DNA from: Lineus longissimus
Taxonomy: Eukaryota > Nemertea > Pilidiophora > Heteronemertea > Lineidae
Direction of reading: 5' to 3'
Assembly: GCF_910592395.1 (NCBI RefSeq)
Contig: NC_088320.1
Span: forward strand, 2,172,001 to 2,232,000
DNA: 60,000 bases
Shown here: piece by piece, positions 11,945-22,554 of the stretch
Layout: each line of letters begins with the position of its first letter
Numbering within the stretch: position 1 is the stretch's first letter
Notes under the pieces: model-generated
Told to the model about the DNA's origin: nothing
Database searches by the model: none
The model's input: the letters and a program-made list of their open reading frames with translations, nothing else
Made by a program: the position numbers and the translations under genes

Positions 11945-13094
11945 GTTTAAGAAAAAATGACTTTCTTGCTGCGGTCATACTGTTTGCTTGTCATCTATCC
12001 ATATGTCAAAAATTCATTACCAACTATGTCTTCTGAAGAATGAGTTTAATTTCATCAACAGATATTTGGTATTTTAAACATGTACAGAGGGAGTTTGCGG
12101 CCCTTACGGACACTCGTAACGACGACAACCGACGTTACGTAAATGGCGGTCACCACCATGGCAACAGAGCATGGTTTTGCAAAGCGATTCCTTTGTTCAG
12201 TACATACCCTTGGGCTATGCGGTACGAGCTTACCCAAAACGCAATGCACAATGTCTGACGTGTTATGTGTCTTATGCCCTGATCACCATTCGCTGCATAA
12301 AAATGACTGATAGCTATATCAAAAGTGTTAGATGTATGGTCGATAATCTCCGATTCAAACACCTTTCGTGGTTCCCTTGATTCCCTTGGGGTATTGTAAA
12401 TGCGTGCGTAGCCGGATAACGGTGACTGGTTGCTTCTTTTTAACATTATTTTGTTTCTGTGTGCACCTTTTGCAAAACTGTCCGTTGGATCGATCGGCTA
12501 TATAGACATGTGAATGTCGCAGCAAACTCTCTGCCAATAGTAGTTTGCACTGGCACTAAACGCAAAATACCTAAAATTATGGTGAAATTCACCAGGATGG
12601 TTGTCGTACAGAAGTACAGATAATGATACGCCTTGATTGATTGGTTCATTGAAAATTACATCTAAGGCGTTTAGTTTCAAGTTTCGGAGTCGAGTGCTGA
12701 GTTTCGAATACATCATCCAGGCGTTGGTATAGCGACCAAGTGTTATTCTCTTCCGCAAACCACTCAGTATGCGGGACATGATGTAACCCAGTACCCCTGC
12801 TTACCTGCTTAGTGTGCAATTACAGTGATTCGATACTATCCCTGACATATCTCATGGCATCCCTTAATGGCATTGGCCATCATCGATCCCTGCGGATATA
12901 CCTGCACAGTTAAATTATCAATGAGGTTGTGTCCCTATGGCAGTTGAAACAGTTACAGAACAAGTCAGAGGTTAAGGTAGGATGTATAGAAATGACTACA
13001 TTCTCCGGGCAGTACGCTACGCATCTACAATTCTTCATTGATCAGTGTTTGGAGATGAGGTGTTCGGGACGTATGCACCCTGAGGAAATCAGGG
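11945..13094. other. No supported gene
   Basis: A cluster of overlapping frames on both strands, none with a domain or paired splice sites. Confidence 0.5.
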
Positions 13095-13097
13095 TTT

Positions 13098-13236
13098 AAT
13101 GTTTGTTCGCTTTTTCGCAGAAACAAACATTAATGATGAGAGATCATTACGTACTACCTGTCGAACATGGTTTACCCTTGGGTTGCATCCTAACGAGCAG
13201 GGTTTAAGTGTTTGCTTCTGCAGGAAGCGAACATTA
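13098..13236. repeat. Two similar short hairpins in direct repeat
   Basis: Hairpin one pairs TAATGTTTGTT (13098-13108) with AACAAACATTA (13122-13132). Hairpin two pairs AGTGTTTGCTTC (13207-13218) with GAAGCGAACATT (13224-13235). Both follow the same lead-in CAGGGTTTAA and lie about 107 bases apart, so a hairpin-bearing segment appears to have been duplicated. It sits about 40 bases upstream of the C-run MITE; a link between them is not shown. Confidence 0.5.
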
Positions 13237-13269
13237 ACGCCTGATTTTCACGATGGTGAGAATGGTGTC

Positions 13270-13656
13270 TTATGCAAGTATCAATTCGTATCTTGTACCC
13301 GCCCCCCCCCCCCCTCCTCAAGGGTACGACACCTTATCACCCTATAACGACATCTTAAGGCTCAAGCATCACCCTTTTTTCACCAATGCTACTTTTTCTT
13401 TCGTCAAGACATCACCATCAACAATATATCAGTTATCACCGTCATTTTAAGTAACCGAACTAATTTTACTGGGTAAGGCTGTATGTTCGACAAGACATCG
13501 ACACATTAGCATCCTTATTCTTTCCAGCTTCGCCAAATTTTCACTTAAGGAAAAATAAATACTACTCAAGCATCGGCAAAGATTAGTGGTGATAGCTTAA
13601 CTACCCTTGAGGAGGGGGGGGGGGGGGGTACAAGAAACGAATTGATACTTGCATTA
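13270..13656. mobile_element. C-run MITE, copy 1 (381 bp, TTA target duplication)
   Basis: The element spans 13273-13653. Its roughly 53-base terminal inverted repeats begin TGCAAGTATCAATTCGT and contain a run of 13 C on the left answered by 15 G on the right, followed inward by TCCTCAAGGGTA and its complement. TTA flanks both ends (13270-13272 and 13654-13656) as a direct, not inverted, triplet, the TWA-type duplication typical of PIF/Harbinger transposition. It has no transposase. Outside the homopolymers it differs from copy 2 (38873-39247) at only about six positions, so the family moved recently. Superfamily assignment rests on the duplication alone. Confidence 0.85.
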
Positions 13657-14133
13657 GTACTACATATATCCCACAAATGATTCTAACCGAGTTACATCAG
13701 TATACTAAAAGAAGGGATTAGGATTTTATCTATTGGCTGGTGTTGTTTACTAATTCTCCTGAAGTTGAACAACATAAATGGCAAGCCACCGTCGCAGCCT
13801 TTCAGGGTTAAATCTATAAAGAAAATTACAAGTTGATGCAAAATCCAATCAACCGCTACATACACCTACCAGCTATATCCAGCGTTCATCGTCTTCGTTG
13901 CTCTTACTCAATTTGGCGGCAATAAAGTTATCAGATGACATGTCGACCAGCTTTCACAGATGCCTCATTGATTGAGGCTATAGGGTGGTGTGTTGTTTTT
14001 TACTTGCACGCGTAGTCGAGTTCTTGCAAGGTGATGCAAATAGATTTTTATCAGTTCTTTCTAAGCAAAGGATTATTCCCTCAGTAAAATTGTTCTTCGC
14101 TGATTCCTTTAGTAACCTATTTTTCTTAAAGTA
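13657..14133. other. No supported gene
   Basis: Nothing recognisable between the C-run MITE and the X element. Confidence 0.5.
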
Positions 14134-14664
14134 AATACCGGTAGCCTATCCCTTCTGTACTATAAAAGTAGGACCATACATTTCGGAGGTCCACAAAAGG
14201 GTACCAGTAGGACTAAGTAGGCCCTGGTCCCGCCTTTATTGTGACTTGTCATGCACAATCTGCAAAGCGCCGCTTCCCATACCGCCCTGGAACATTGACT
14301 AACAACACAATAGAAATGCCCGCTGGTGTGGCTGACAGATCTTTCGCCAATGACTGTGACGACCTGTGCATACAATAACATTTAAATAACACTGTTCATG
14401 GAGTATAAATAGCTGACTATAAGACATGCAATATGGCACCCCAAGAGGCTCCTTCAAAATGGCACCCGGTACCGGTGTAATGTTTTTGAGTGTTTCTGTT
14501 TTTGAGTGTTTCCCCTCATTGTTTGGGAACGCTCAAAAATAGATTGACGAGTTTTTCTGTGTATCCCCCCTATTGAAAAGTCATGGTCTCTCTAGCTGCC
14601 TATTGTTTAGAAACACTGACACATGGGGAACAACCACAGATGTTACACCGGTATTCATGAGGAC
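14134..14664 (+). mobile_element. Element X, copy 1, interrupted by element Y
   Basis: Bases 14134-14475 match the reverse complement of 20374-20726 at high identity over about 340 bases, including GGAGGTCCACAAAAGGGTACC near 14190-14210 (variable ends). The match resumes after the inserted Y element with GGTATTCATGAGGAC (14650-14664), corresponding to the outer terminus of the 20-kb copy. X is therefore split here by Y. Ends related to CTCGTGAATACCGGTA suggest X is an inverted-repeat DNA element; the left end of this copy has lost its outer bases. No coding capacity was recognised. Confidence 0.7.
14472..14651 (+). mobile_element. Element Y, copy A (172 bp), nested in X
   Basis: Y spans 14476-14647, beginning TGTAATGTTTTTGAGTG and ending ATGTTACA, so the terminal bases TGTAAY pair as a short inverted repeat. 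CCGG flanks both ends (14472-14475, 14648-14651). Removing Y plus one CCGG restores continuity with the uninterrupted X copy at 20 kb, which is direct evidence of insertion. A second copy with CCAG flanks lies at 50036-50203. The 4-bp duplication and tiny inverted ends do not identify a superfamily. Confidence 0.75.
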
Positions 14665-15511
14665 AACCTGTATCTACCACTCAAACACACGGGTTTTAGG
14701 TCAACTCTAATATGCGCTCATCATAAGATCGAGAACCTTTATTTCTATGAGTGCATGCCCCCAGAGTGTGCTTGCAATAAAACCATGTTAACTCGACACA
14801 TCCGCAAACAATCTCAGCGGAGACAGTTTGTCGCCAACCATCCTCAGCAGACCATTTATGAATGATTGGCCTAAACAAGACGTTGTGCACATTTGATGAA
14901 AACTACCACGAACTTCTTTCAGACGTATTAGCGCAAATAGCTCCGCTTCCCGCCAGAAATCTGACGTTTTCCTGTCGTGGTCGGATCAATTTTATACGTG
15001 CGGCTTCATTTCCTCACATCAAACAATTAACGAGTGAAACGAGGCTTTTGATGAGCCAAGTTCCAATGTTCAATTTGTAACATCAGGTGTTTTTATCGCA
15101 AGTCAATCAAATCAGCCTTTTAATATCTTAGTCTAGCCAGACACATTGGCTCATTGGTCTGCTGTGACCTCAAATCAGCACTGATCTACTTCTATTTGAT
15201 GAATCGAAACTTGTTTGTGAGAAGTCATCTTTTCATCTCTTCCGCTGGCGCATAGAAAGTGATTCAGCACTGGGTCCGCCAACATTTGATATGAAATCGA
15301 ATGATTTTCAGTCACATTTAACCACCATGTTGAACAGGCGGCAATTGACAAACCAATCTCACACGTTATGGCCTGGTCATAGTGCTCTTTTCGGGTGTCA
15401 CGGAAATGTGTAGTTGTTATTTCCAACCTAGCCGCCAAAAGCCTCTTCGGAAATCTAAAAACCTCTTGCCGGAAAAAACATACGCCGCGTTACATAAATC
15501 CCGCTCTCATC
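14665..15511. other. No supported gene
   Basis: Short frames only, including 14862-15080 (+), with no family resemblance or splice support. Confidence 0.45.
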
Positions 15512-15612
15512 TAGGCCTCAATTCCATTGTTCTACTGTCTTATCCAAAAACACTTCAGGGCAAATCTTAATAACATCGACCCCCACGAAACTGCTTTCAA
15601 CGAGGTCAATGG
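15512..15612 (+). repeat. Dispersed repeat family copy, flank part only
   Basis: It starts AGGCCTCAATTCCATTGTTC and continues through GCAAATCTTAATAACATCGA to CACGAAACTGCTTTCAA, matching 42637-42735 and 6655-6750. No 70-bp tandem unit precedes it here, which helps define where the tandem unit joins the rest of the element. Confidence 0.7.
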
Positions 15613-16863
15613 ACCTACACCGTCATGGTCAAAGAAACGTAATGAGATCTAAAATGCAAAGTTCGACTAGTTGTTGATGTTACTGCGGAATGATTACACG
15701 GTACAAATGCAAGTGCAGCAGCTGTTTGTTCTGTCTCCCGATGGTCCAAGCTGGATAAGCTGAGGCGTGGGTGTCCTTTCTCAGCTTCGTATTGTGATGA
15801 TCGCAGGTTGAAGAATGTCAAGTGTCTCCAAGATGAACAATTTGGATAAAAACGACATCTGATATCGGGAAAAACACAAGACAGCATTCAGCGTGTTCAT
15901 TCAGATTGTAATCCAACTTCAAAGAACCATGTTTGAAAAAAATGTATGATTGTTCTTTATTGTTCCTTGGAGGAAGGGTATCATGTAACAAGAAATAAAG
16001 TTGGTGGCGTCTGCGTGTCGTATGAAAGAGTCTAGCGCCAGGTTGCATGCGAGAGAGACTTTGGCGAAGACATCTCTGACGTATAAAAGACACAGTGATT
16101 GTTCTGTTCGCGAAAATCTTGTCAAAAGACAGAATATGCATGGTTCTGCTAAAAAGTGTGTCCTTTTTCTCTCTTTACAAGGCAGATGCGTTGCCTTGTG
16201 AACACCAAATACACATAGTCTAGCCATAGCTGCGTCAGGGTTAAATGCTGAAAGGAGAAAATACATCGTTCCGATTCTAATCGGTATAGCAATAATGGAG
16301 AACCAACGGCGTGTCTCCACGCACCCCTCCCCAGTCTACCTCTTAAAGAAGATTGATATAATGCCAAACGGCCAGGTATCAAACCATTAAGAAGCCAACG
16401 ACTGGATTCTCGTGCGTCAGATTGTCTTGTTCTCAATTAGACACTGACCCCTGCAGGCAATGCCAGACTCTTACAGAACATGTAGACCCGCACGCATCAT
16501 CGTCAACTTGTCATTGCACCACGCTACATCAGCTAGCTGAATAACCTGAGATCAAACAATGTCGATTTCTTGATCTCTGGTGAATTTAATCTCGCCTTGA
16601 AGAACGGGGTTCATGAATTCGGGTGCAATGGGTTTAATCATGCATGTGGTTCAATAATCATCTGGGGCTCTCTCCTCGTAACCTAGTGGAATCGTGATGA
16701 GCAGGAAGAATGGGCACTGCAGAGTTAGGAACTAGTGTTTCTCCTGAAAATAATGCCTGTGATTCAAGGCACTGCTGCCTCCGAGGGACAATGCAAAACT
16801 GATGGCCAGGAGCTAGAAATAAACCCCATACCTTTCATGTAATATTGGAGCGCCGTCTGTGTA
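15613..16863. other. No supported gene
   Basis: Five or six overlapping frames of 66-133 codons on both strands, none with recognisable domains. The longest, 15919-16320 (-), has scattered hydrophobic patches but no coherent signal peptide or membrane segment. Confidence 0.45.
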
Positions 16864-17023
16864 ATGAGCATTACGAAGGAGCTGTCGGTACACGTCGAGT
16901 TAAGTACTTACGGAGGGAAAATGAAGGAGACTTGTCGCGATCTTGAATTCGTCAATGACACTTGGGAGAACGCTGACATTGCAAGTGGCTGTTTCAAGAA
17001 TCTCTACATTGAAAACATGACAG
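16864..17023 (+). CDS. Candidate exon, unknown product
   Basis: An ATG-led plus-strand frame reads MSITKELSVHVELSTYGGKM and later CRDLEFVNDTW and SGCFKNLYIENMTG. A consensus donor CAG followed by GTAAAA ends it at 17023; beyond that the frame continues only to 17076. It carries two cysteines and potential N-glycosylation sites (NDT, NMT), as in an extracellular domain, but there is no signal peptide. I do not recognise the family and no partner exon was found. Confidence 0.27.
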
Positions 17024-18205
17024 GTAAAAACCTTACCATGCCGAGAGGAACGGCATTTGAATGTTATGATACTTGACAACGTGTACAGTTTCTGTACAGC
17101 CTGGGGCGACAAGATGTTTACGCTGTGCATTTCAACCACATTGGTTTGCTCCTTTCTATATCTGTGTAACCATAATATCGGTACTTTAAACCTTTTCTGA
17201 GAGCTTAGTGTTCGGGCGTGTGGTTTTCAAGTCGTAGACCTGATCATTGACCTCTAAGAAGGATTTAACTGTATTTCTTTTCATTCCGTATTTTCCACAG
17301 AATGCTTGGTAGGTTTCCTGTGCCTAACAAGTTCAGGTTTGAAAATGCATGAAAAAGAAACGTCTATCAGCATCATATATACTCCATCATACAGAATCAT
17401 TTGTCAATTTATTTGACGACTGCTTCTAGTATTTCAATAAAGCCGGAAATGCATGACTCGGCAGACGTGTTCATTCAGAGATTTATTGGTGTGACTGATG
17501 ATCCTGGCGTAGTTTGTTTTCTCAAGGCGTTCCATATGACATCTCCCTTCAAAGGAAAGGAGTCACCCCGTGGGCACATTTATCACACTGGTCCTACCAA
17601 CGCTTTTTTTCTGTAGGTAACCATGGCGGACACAAATTTCCTATTGGAAAAATATTTCTCCTCGAACCCAAAAAGTTCATATTTTTCAAGCCCAGATCGA
17701 CGGAAGGCATATCGTTCACAGTAAAACTGGTTTGTCCTATCGGTGTATCATTAGTTAGTGCTTGCACCACTGAATCATGGATATAAACGCCCAATGTAAA
17801 TGCGATACGTCAACGCTTTTTTCTATAATACGGCTATATGGACGCTATGAGCTGATCATGATTTTGGTGTATTTTGGGAAAACAGTCCGATTATTTTCAA
17901 CACACAAAAACAATATCTAAAATGCCACCCAATAGATGCGACAACTGCGTATACCAGCAGGCCACATGTAAATTTATTTTTCGCAAATTAGCCATCTCGT
18001 CAGACCAGAGTTATCATTATTCTATAAAGACCACTGCAATGTCACCGGCTTCTTTATCCGTCTTATTTTTGATGACTGATTACATCTTCCCGCGCAGCTG
18101 ATTCTACTGACTTCACCCGAGGCACAACCCGAACCGCTAATGTAGCTCGAAATTCAATTACTGTATGGGTGCGAAAAACAACTGATTGAACTTCTGAGCA
18201 AGGGT
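17024..18205. other. No supported gene
   Basis: Two overlapping plus-strand frames at 17401-17786 and a minus frame across them lack recognisable motifs. No repeats are shared with the rest of the window. Confidence 0.45.
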
Positions 18206-18279
18206 AATCACATCAGATTATCAAACGTGTGAGACCATCACCAAATGTTGGTCGCACACGTTTGATAATATGATTGCAT
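18206..18279. mobile_element. Foldback repeat W, short complete hairpin
   Basis: GTAATCACATCA...ATCAAACGTGTG (18206-18231) is answered by GGTCGCACACGTTTGATAAT and ATGATTGCATC (18250-18279), giving an imperfect hairpin of about 30-base arms with a loop near 12 bases. A half-copy with the same sequence lies at 30553-30588. It is probably a small non-autonomous element or its deletion derivative. Confidence 0.55.
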
Positions 18280-18379
18280 CAATCATTAAAACGAATGTGA
18301 TCACGTTAGCCGGCATTTGTGCTAATGTTTCTTACGTGCTTAGGCAACATGATGAAGTAAATCAAAATTGTTTACCACC

Positions 18380-18600
18380 ACTAATTTTCGCGTCTCATTA
18401 TTTTTGCAATTTGAGAAAATTTCTGATAAGATAAAAATTTCACAATGTCTAGTTTGGCCCCGGCGGATTACGAAAATGTATTCGATTTTCCTCATAATCA
18501 AGCAATGTTTTCCTTGGTTTCATTTCCGCGAATTTGAGGTGCATGTATTTGCCAAATCCACGAAAGCAAAACACCCGCGAAAACTTTGCGCTTTACATAA
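18380..18600. repeat. CGCGAA-rich dispersed-repeat-like segment
   Basis: The stretch opens AATTTTCGCG and closes CGCGAAAACTTTGCG, with further CCGCGAATTT, CCACGAAAG and CCCGCGAAAA motifs between. Repeated CGCGAA in both orientations is typical of small AT-rich palindromic elements in invertebrate genomes. Boundaries are not defined and no second copy is present here. Confidence 0.3.
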
Positions 18601-20365
18601 CTTTTGATGTGACCCATTGTTCATACTGATTCAAATGAATTTCCGCCAACATGAAGCAAAAGTGGCGTTTTTAGCTACGTGACGGAAGCAAGCTGTTATG
18701 CCTAAGAGCTTCGTCTTATGTTGCAATGTTTATGAAGAGCTTAAAAGCAGAGAAAGATCTCAATCTAACAAATTTTGATTTCAGACCAAACAAATTAGTG
18801 GATCTAGGTATTGATGAGTGATCGGTGCTTTGCTTATCTAACTTACTGTAAGTTACACCTCTGAAAACCTCTTACACCAGATTACAAAATCACTACCACG
18901 TGGATCTTTTGTTCTGTTCACTATTGCATTAGAACACGACAGGCGGCTGGTGGTCTGTTGGAAAGGTTGGATAATATGTCACCTTTATCAGCAGTGTACG
19001 ACCGGTGATACGCTGCTGCCTTGATGTGAAATCTCACGCTGGCCGCGCTCCCGCACGGAAATACGCCCATTCATTGACTACGGGCACTCAATCTCATTCA
19101 CTCCACTCACTCCCCTCAATCTATTGCCCTACTACTTCTCAGCCAATAACTCTCCCAGAAATAATCATTTCCGTGCGATTATTTACGATAATTCGCTGGT
19201 GATAGAGGGATGACTTCCGACTACCGTGTAATTTGTGATCAGCGTACAGGTAGAAATCGATGTACTGACTGTATGATCATGTACTCTGTTGTGATGCCTC
19301 ACTTCAAGAGTTGGTAGCCCAAGACACCGAGACGTTAATTTCCTTCAGCGAAACATCTCAACTTTGTCGCACTATAATAGTCAACGCGTTAGGAGTTTGC
19401 CTAGTTATCTCGCAACCCGCCATCGCCTGCTTGAAGGTAAGGCATGTAAGGGAGCGTGTCATACAGTAGCCAAAGAAACGAACACTGTTCGACTCTCCCT
19501 GGACATCTATGACAAGAAAGAAGAACAAGGTTGTACTCTGGCAATGTCACAGTTTTTTTTATGTGATCGTTGATGCCAACAAATTCAAAGAAACGAACAG
19601 ATGATGCCACGGTCTGACGGTTTCCATAATACTATTGAGTTTTCTGACGTAAAAAAACCCTTTCTTTTCAACGTTTATGAATATTTATTATGTTTTTGTG
19701 ATCCTCTACCAACATAACCATTTATACCCATCACATTAAAAAGTTACTGTCATTATAAATAATAAAACTGCCAACATAAAATGCACGGCTGTGCACAGTA
19801 CATTGCATTTCGCACATTATAGATTCCTTTAATTAAGTGAAAACTCAGAAATCTCATTTCAAGATGATGCGCTTGATACACCTCAATAAATATTCTTTTA
19901 ATGTGCGTGACAGAGCACTAAATCTTGCGATAATCACGCAGAACCTCATTACAATTATAAAGTTATTCTTTGATTGACGACCAGAAAAATGAGAGAAAAA
20001 CACTACAAAGGAATGACAAAACACGTCATTAGAAAGGTCAAGGTTACGGCCGGGTATAAAATGTGACATAGCTTGAAACGATGATGAATAAAATAATCAG
20101 TTAGCGGAAAATAAAGATTTAAAAATAATTTTTTCATATATATTTTTTTTCCAAGATTATTCTTTTCAAGACAATATTCAAAGGTTAAATTTCGCAGCAG
20201 GGAATGTTATTGCGACCTTAAAAATCATTTTTATCGTCGATGATTTTGATAATACTCTTTATTCGAAAATGTTTTAGATTAACGCAGTATCGGGTTGACC
20301 TTTGCTTGTTTGACCATGTATCGTCGGATCGCCGAGACCGATGTTAAACCCGTAATGGTTCCGTA
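18601..20365. other. No supported gene
   Basis: Several short frames and AT-rich stretches, most marked around 19620-20160. Nothing recognisable. Confidence 0.45.
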
Positions 20366-20732
20366 CTCGTGAATACTGGTATCGGGTGCTCTTTTGAAGA
20401 GGCCGCTTGGGGTGCCATGTATTGCATGTATTATAATTGGCTATTTATACTCCATGAACAGTGTTATTCAAAATGTTATTGTATGGTATGCACAGGTTGT
20501 CACAGTCCATTGGCTAAAGATCTGTCAGCCACACCAGCGGGTATTTCTATTGTTTTGTTAGTCAATGTTCCAGGGCGGTATGGGAAGCGGTGCTTTGCAG
20601 ATTGTGCATGACATGTCACAATAAGGGCGGGACCAGGGCCTACTTAGTCCTACTGGTACCCTTTTGTGGACCTCCGAAATGTATGGTCCCACTTTTATAG
20701 TACAGAAAGGATAGGCTATTGGTATTCACGAG
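20366..20732 (-). mobile_element. Element X, copy 2, uninterrupted
   Basis: It lies in the opposite orientation to copy 1 (14134-14664). The ends ACTCGTGAATACTGGTA on the left and TATTGGTATTCACGAG on the right form a terminal inverted repeat of about 16 bases. It contains the same internal text as copy 1, including the region around GGACCTCCGAAATGTATGGT at about 20667-20687, but has no Y insertion, and so serves as the empty site. Target duplication is unclear. No transposase is encoded; superfamily unknown. Confidence 0.7.
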
Positions 20733-21380
20733 GATATCCCGTACATTCAGTAGAATACTATCACTGAAGGCAAGTTCTGAAAAGCCCTAATCATCTCGTT
20801 GGCTTTGCTCAATAGACCACAAATACATGTCAGCAGATTAGGTTGTTATCCCTGCAATGAAAAGTATGTTTCCAATTTCCTTGCTACGGGAGCACAATTA
20901 CCCATCTCCAACTAATACCACCAGAAAATTACCTGATTAAACCTATACATTGTAACCTAATTCCTGTGTAAAATGCATGGGTGTTTCGTGCAAATCTTGA
21001 CTGGAACAAGCGACCTTGCTTGGCACGCAAGGATTCATGTTACACCGCGTACAACTATAACAAAACGGGTTGGGAATAAAAAGGGAACTTCAATTACGGC
21101 GGGGGCTGCATTGAGAAATAGGCAGGAGTGTTTCTTTATTCTGTTTGTTGACATGCAGCTCTTTTAGTCTTATCTCAGCTTTCATCTGCTATTCAATCAT
21201 ATAGTGTTTCTGAGGACAAAGCACTGTAGCCTTCGCTTATGTACAGATATATTGAAGTTTGAAGACGTGAGTCGCAGTCATTGATGCCGTTTATAAAGGC
21301 CAGGCTCCTTCGTTGAGCAATCAGAAATTTGAAGTTGGATTTGCCATCGAGAATTTCTAATTATGACAATTCATGTAAGC
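20733..21380. other. No supported gene
   Basis: Short frames only. Nothing recognisable before the Harbinger-type element. Confidence 0.45.
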
Positions 21381-21387
21381 TTAAGCC

Positions 21388-21466
21388 CGCACCACACGGT
21401 GAAATTTGCGTGATGCAAGTGACACGCGTGCACGTTGCGACTGGCAAATTCTCACTGTGTGGGGTC
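21388..21466. repeat. Nested palindrome at the left tip of the Harbinger arm
   Basis: The tip motif ACCACACGGTGA (21391-21402) recurs inverted as TCACTGTGTGG (21452-21462), with AAATTTGCG and CAAATTCT also answering each other. A third inverted copy, TCACCGTGTGG, begins at 21551. The same set is present in the right arm, giving six motif sites. Such repeats inside termini are typical of transposase binding sites; binding itself is inferred. Confidence 0.6.
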
Positions 21467-21482
21467 GTTTTTTGCTGCGTAT

Positions 21483-21546
21483 CTTCCTCGCGTGTCGAGA
21501 CGCAGCCGATCTAGCATGTTTGATATTTTCTCGACACGCTAGGAAG
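21483..21546. repeat. Second nested hairpin in the Harbinger arm
   Basis: CTTCCTCGCGTGTCGAGA (21483-21500) pairs with TCTCGACACGCTAGGAAG (21529-21546), with one or two mismatches and a 28-base loop. The equivalent hairpin occurs in the right arm near 21990-22050. Confidence 0.65.
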
Positions 21547-21691
21547 TTAATCACCGTGTGGGGGCTACCTGCAGCAATGTTGCGCGAGTTCGACGAATCA
21601 CAACAAGCAGATCGGTTACATGATTTATAGGTCAGTCACATGATACCAAAATGGCAGCGCCCGGGAACTGTCAAATCCTATGAGAAGTATT

Positions 21692-21901
21692 ATGGACCAA
21701 GAAGACCAAATTGCCCTTATTCTCCTGCTGTTACTCCGTCGGAGGCGGCGCCGCGTGGACCGTAGTCTTTGGACAAGGCCATGGATTCAGAAAAGAGAGG
21801 ATAAGGGGGCCTATGCAAATCTAATTGCTGAATTGCGGGAGGAGGACCCCATGAAGTATCGCCAGTTCCACAGAGCTGCCATTTTGGTATCATGTGACTG
21901 A
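21692..21901 (+). pseudogene. Harbinger transposase, N-terminal fragment
   Basis: The open frame begins at the ATG of MDQEDQIALILLLLL (an upstream in-frame ATG lies at 21680), followed by a run of six arginines, then RSLWTRPWIQKRE, GAYANLIAELREEDP and YRQFHR. The order acidic start, Leu/Arg helix, W-R-P-W-x-x-K-R, then ELR-x-E-D-P-x-x-Y-x-x-F-x-R is the N-terminus of PIF/Harbinger (HARBI1-like, DDE_Tnp_4) transposases, whose full length is about 350-400 residues. Homology stops where the right arm begins (21875); the remaining residues to the stop are arm sequence. The catalytic DDE domain is absent, so it cannot transpose on its own. The frame is undamaged over about 61 codons. Confidence 0.8.
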
Positions 21902-22154
21902 CCTATAAATCATGTGACCGATCTGCTTGTTGTGATTCGTCGAACTCGCGCAACATTGCTGCAGGTAGCCCCCACACGGTGATTGACTTCCTCGCGTGTC
22001 GAGAAAATATCAAACATGCTAGATCGGCTGCGTCTCGACTCGCGAGGGAAGATACGCAGCAAAAAACGACCCCACACAGTGAGAATTTGCCTGTCGCAAC
22101 ATGCACGCGTGTCACTTGCATCACGCAAATTTTCACCGTGTGCTGCAGGCTTTA

Positions 22155-22554
22155 CCTCCGGAATAAGAACTTCAACATGAAAATGCGTCTGTGCCGTGAG
22201 ATTGACACACAAAATATGGCAAATTTCATCGCTTAGCTTGAATAACAACTGGACTTGGACAACTAAGAATCAACGGGACATTCAATTTGGGCATTAACAC
22301 CAACAGACCACGCGTTTAATGAGCGTTAACAATCCTCATCACTGTAAAACTTTATCAGACTGCCGGAGGCAAAATAGAGCCTGCCAATTCCGAAGAAATA
22401 TTTTTTCGATTTCATCAACCGGTTGACTGATTCGTACGTTCTGCCCGAAGTTTTCTTTCATATCAGTCCGGCGACACCACCAATGTGTGCGACTAATTGT
22501 CCTATGATGGGTAATTTAGCGGCAACACTTCCACGTGACAGTGTTCCTATTTCC
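22155..22554. other. No supported gene
   Basis: Short sequence between the Harbinger-type element and the next candidate; nothing recognisable. Confidence 0.45.

Larger units (their letters stand above)
21381..22154 (+). mobile_element. Non-autonomous PIF/Harbinger element with 275-bp inverted repeats
   Basis: The element spans 21384-22151 (768 bp) and is flanked on both sides by TTA (21381-21383 and 22152-22154), the TWA duplication of PIF/Harbinger. The left arm 21384-21658 and right arm 21875-22151 are reverse complements with roughly ten mismatches. The unique centre, 21659-21874, holds an open start of a Harbinger transposase. Harbinger termini are usually tens of bases long, so arms of 275 bp point to an inverted duplication of the 5' end replacing the rest of the gene and the original 3' end. 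Several frames on both strands inside the arms are by-products of the arm sequence. Confidence 0.85.

Noticed and set aside
21406-22248. Several frames on both strands through the Harbinger arms with nearly identical translations.
   Set aside because: They are mirror images produced by the 275-bp inverted repeats; only the central frame matches a known protein.
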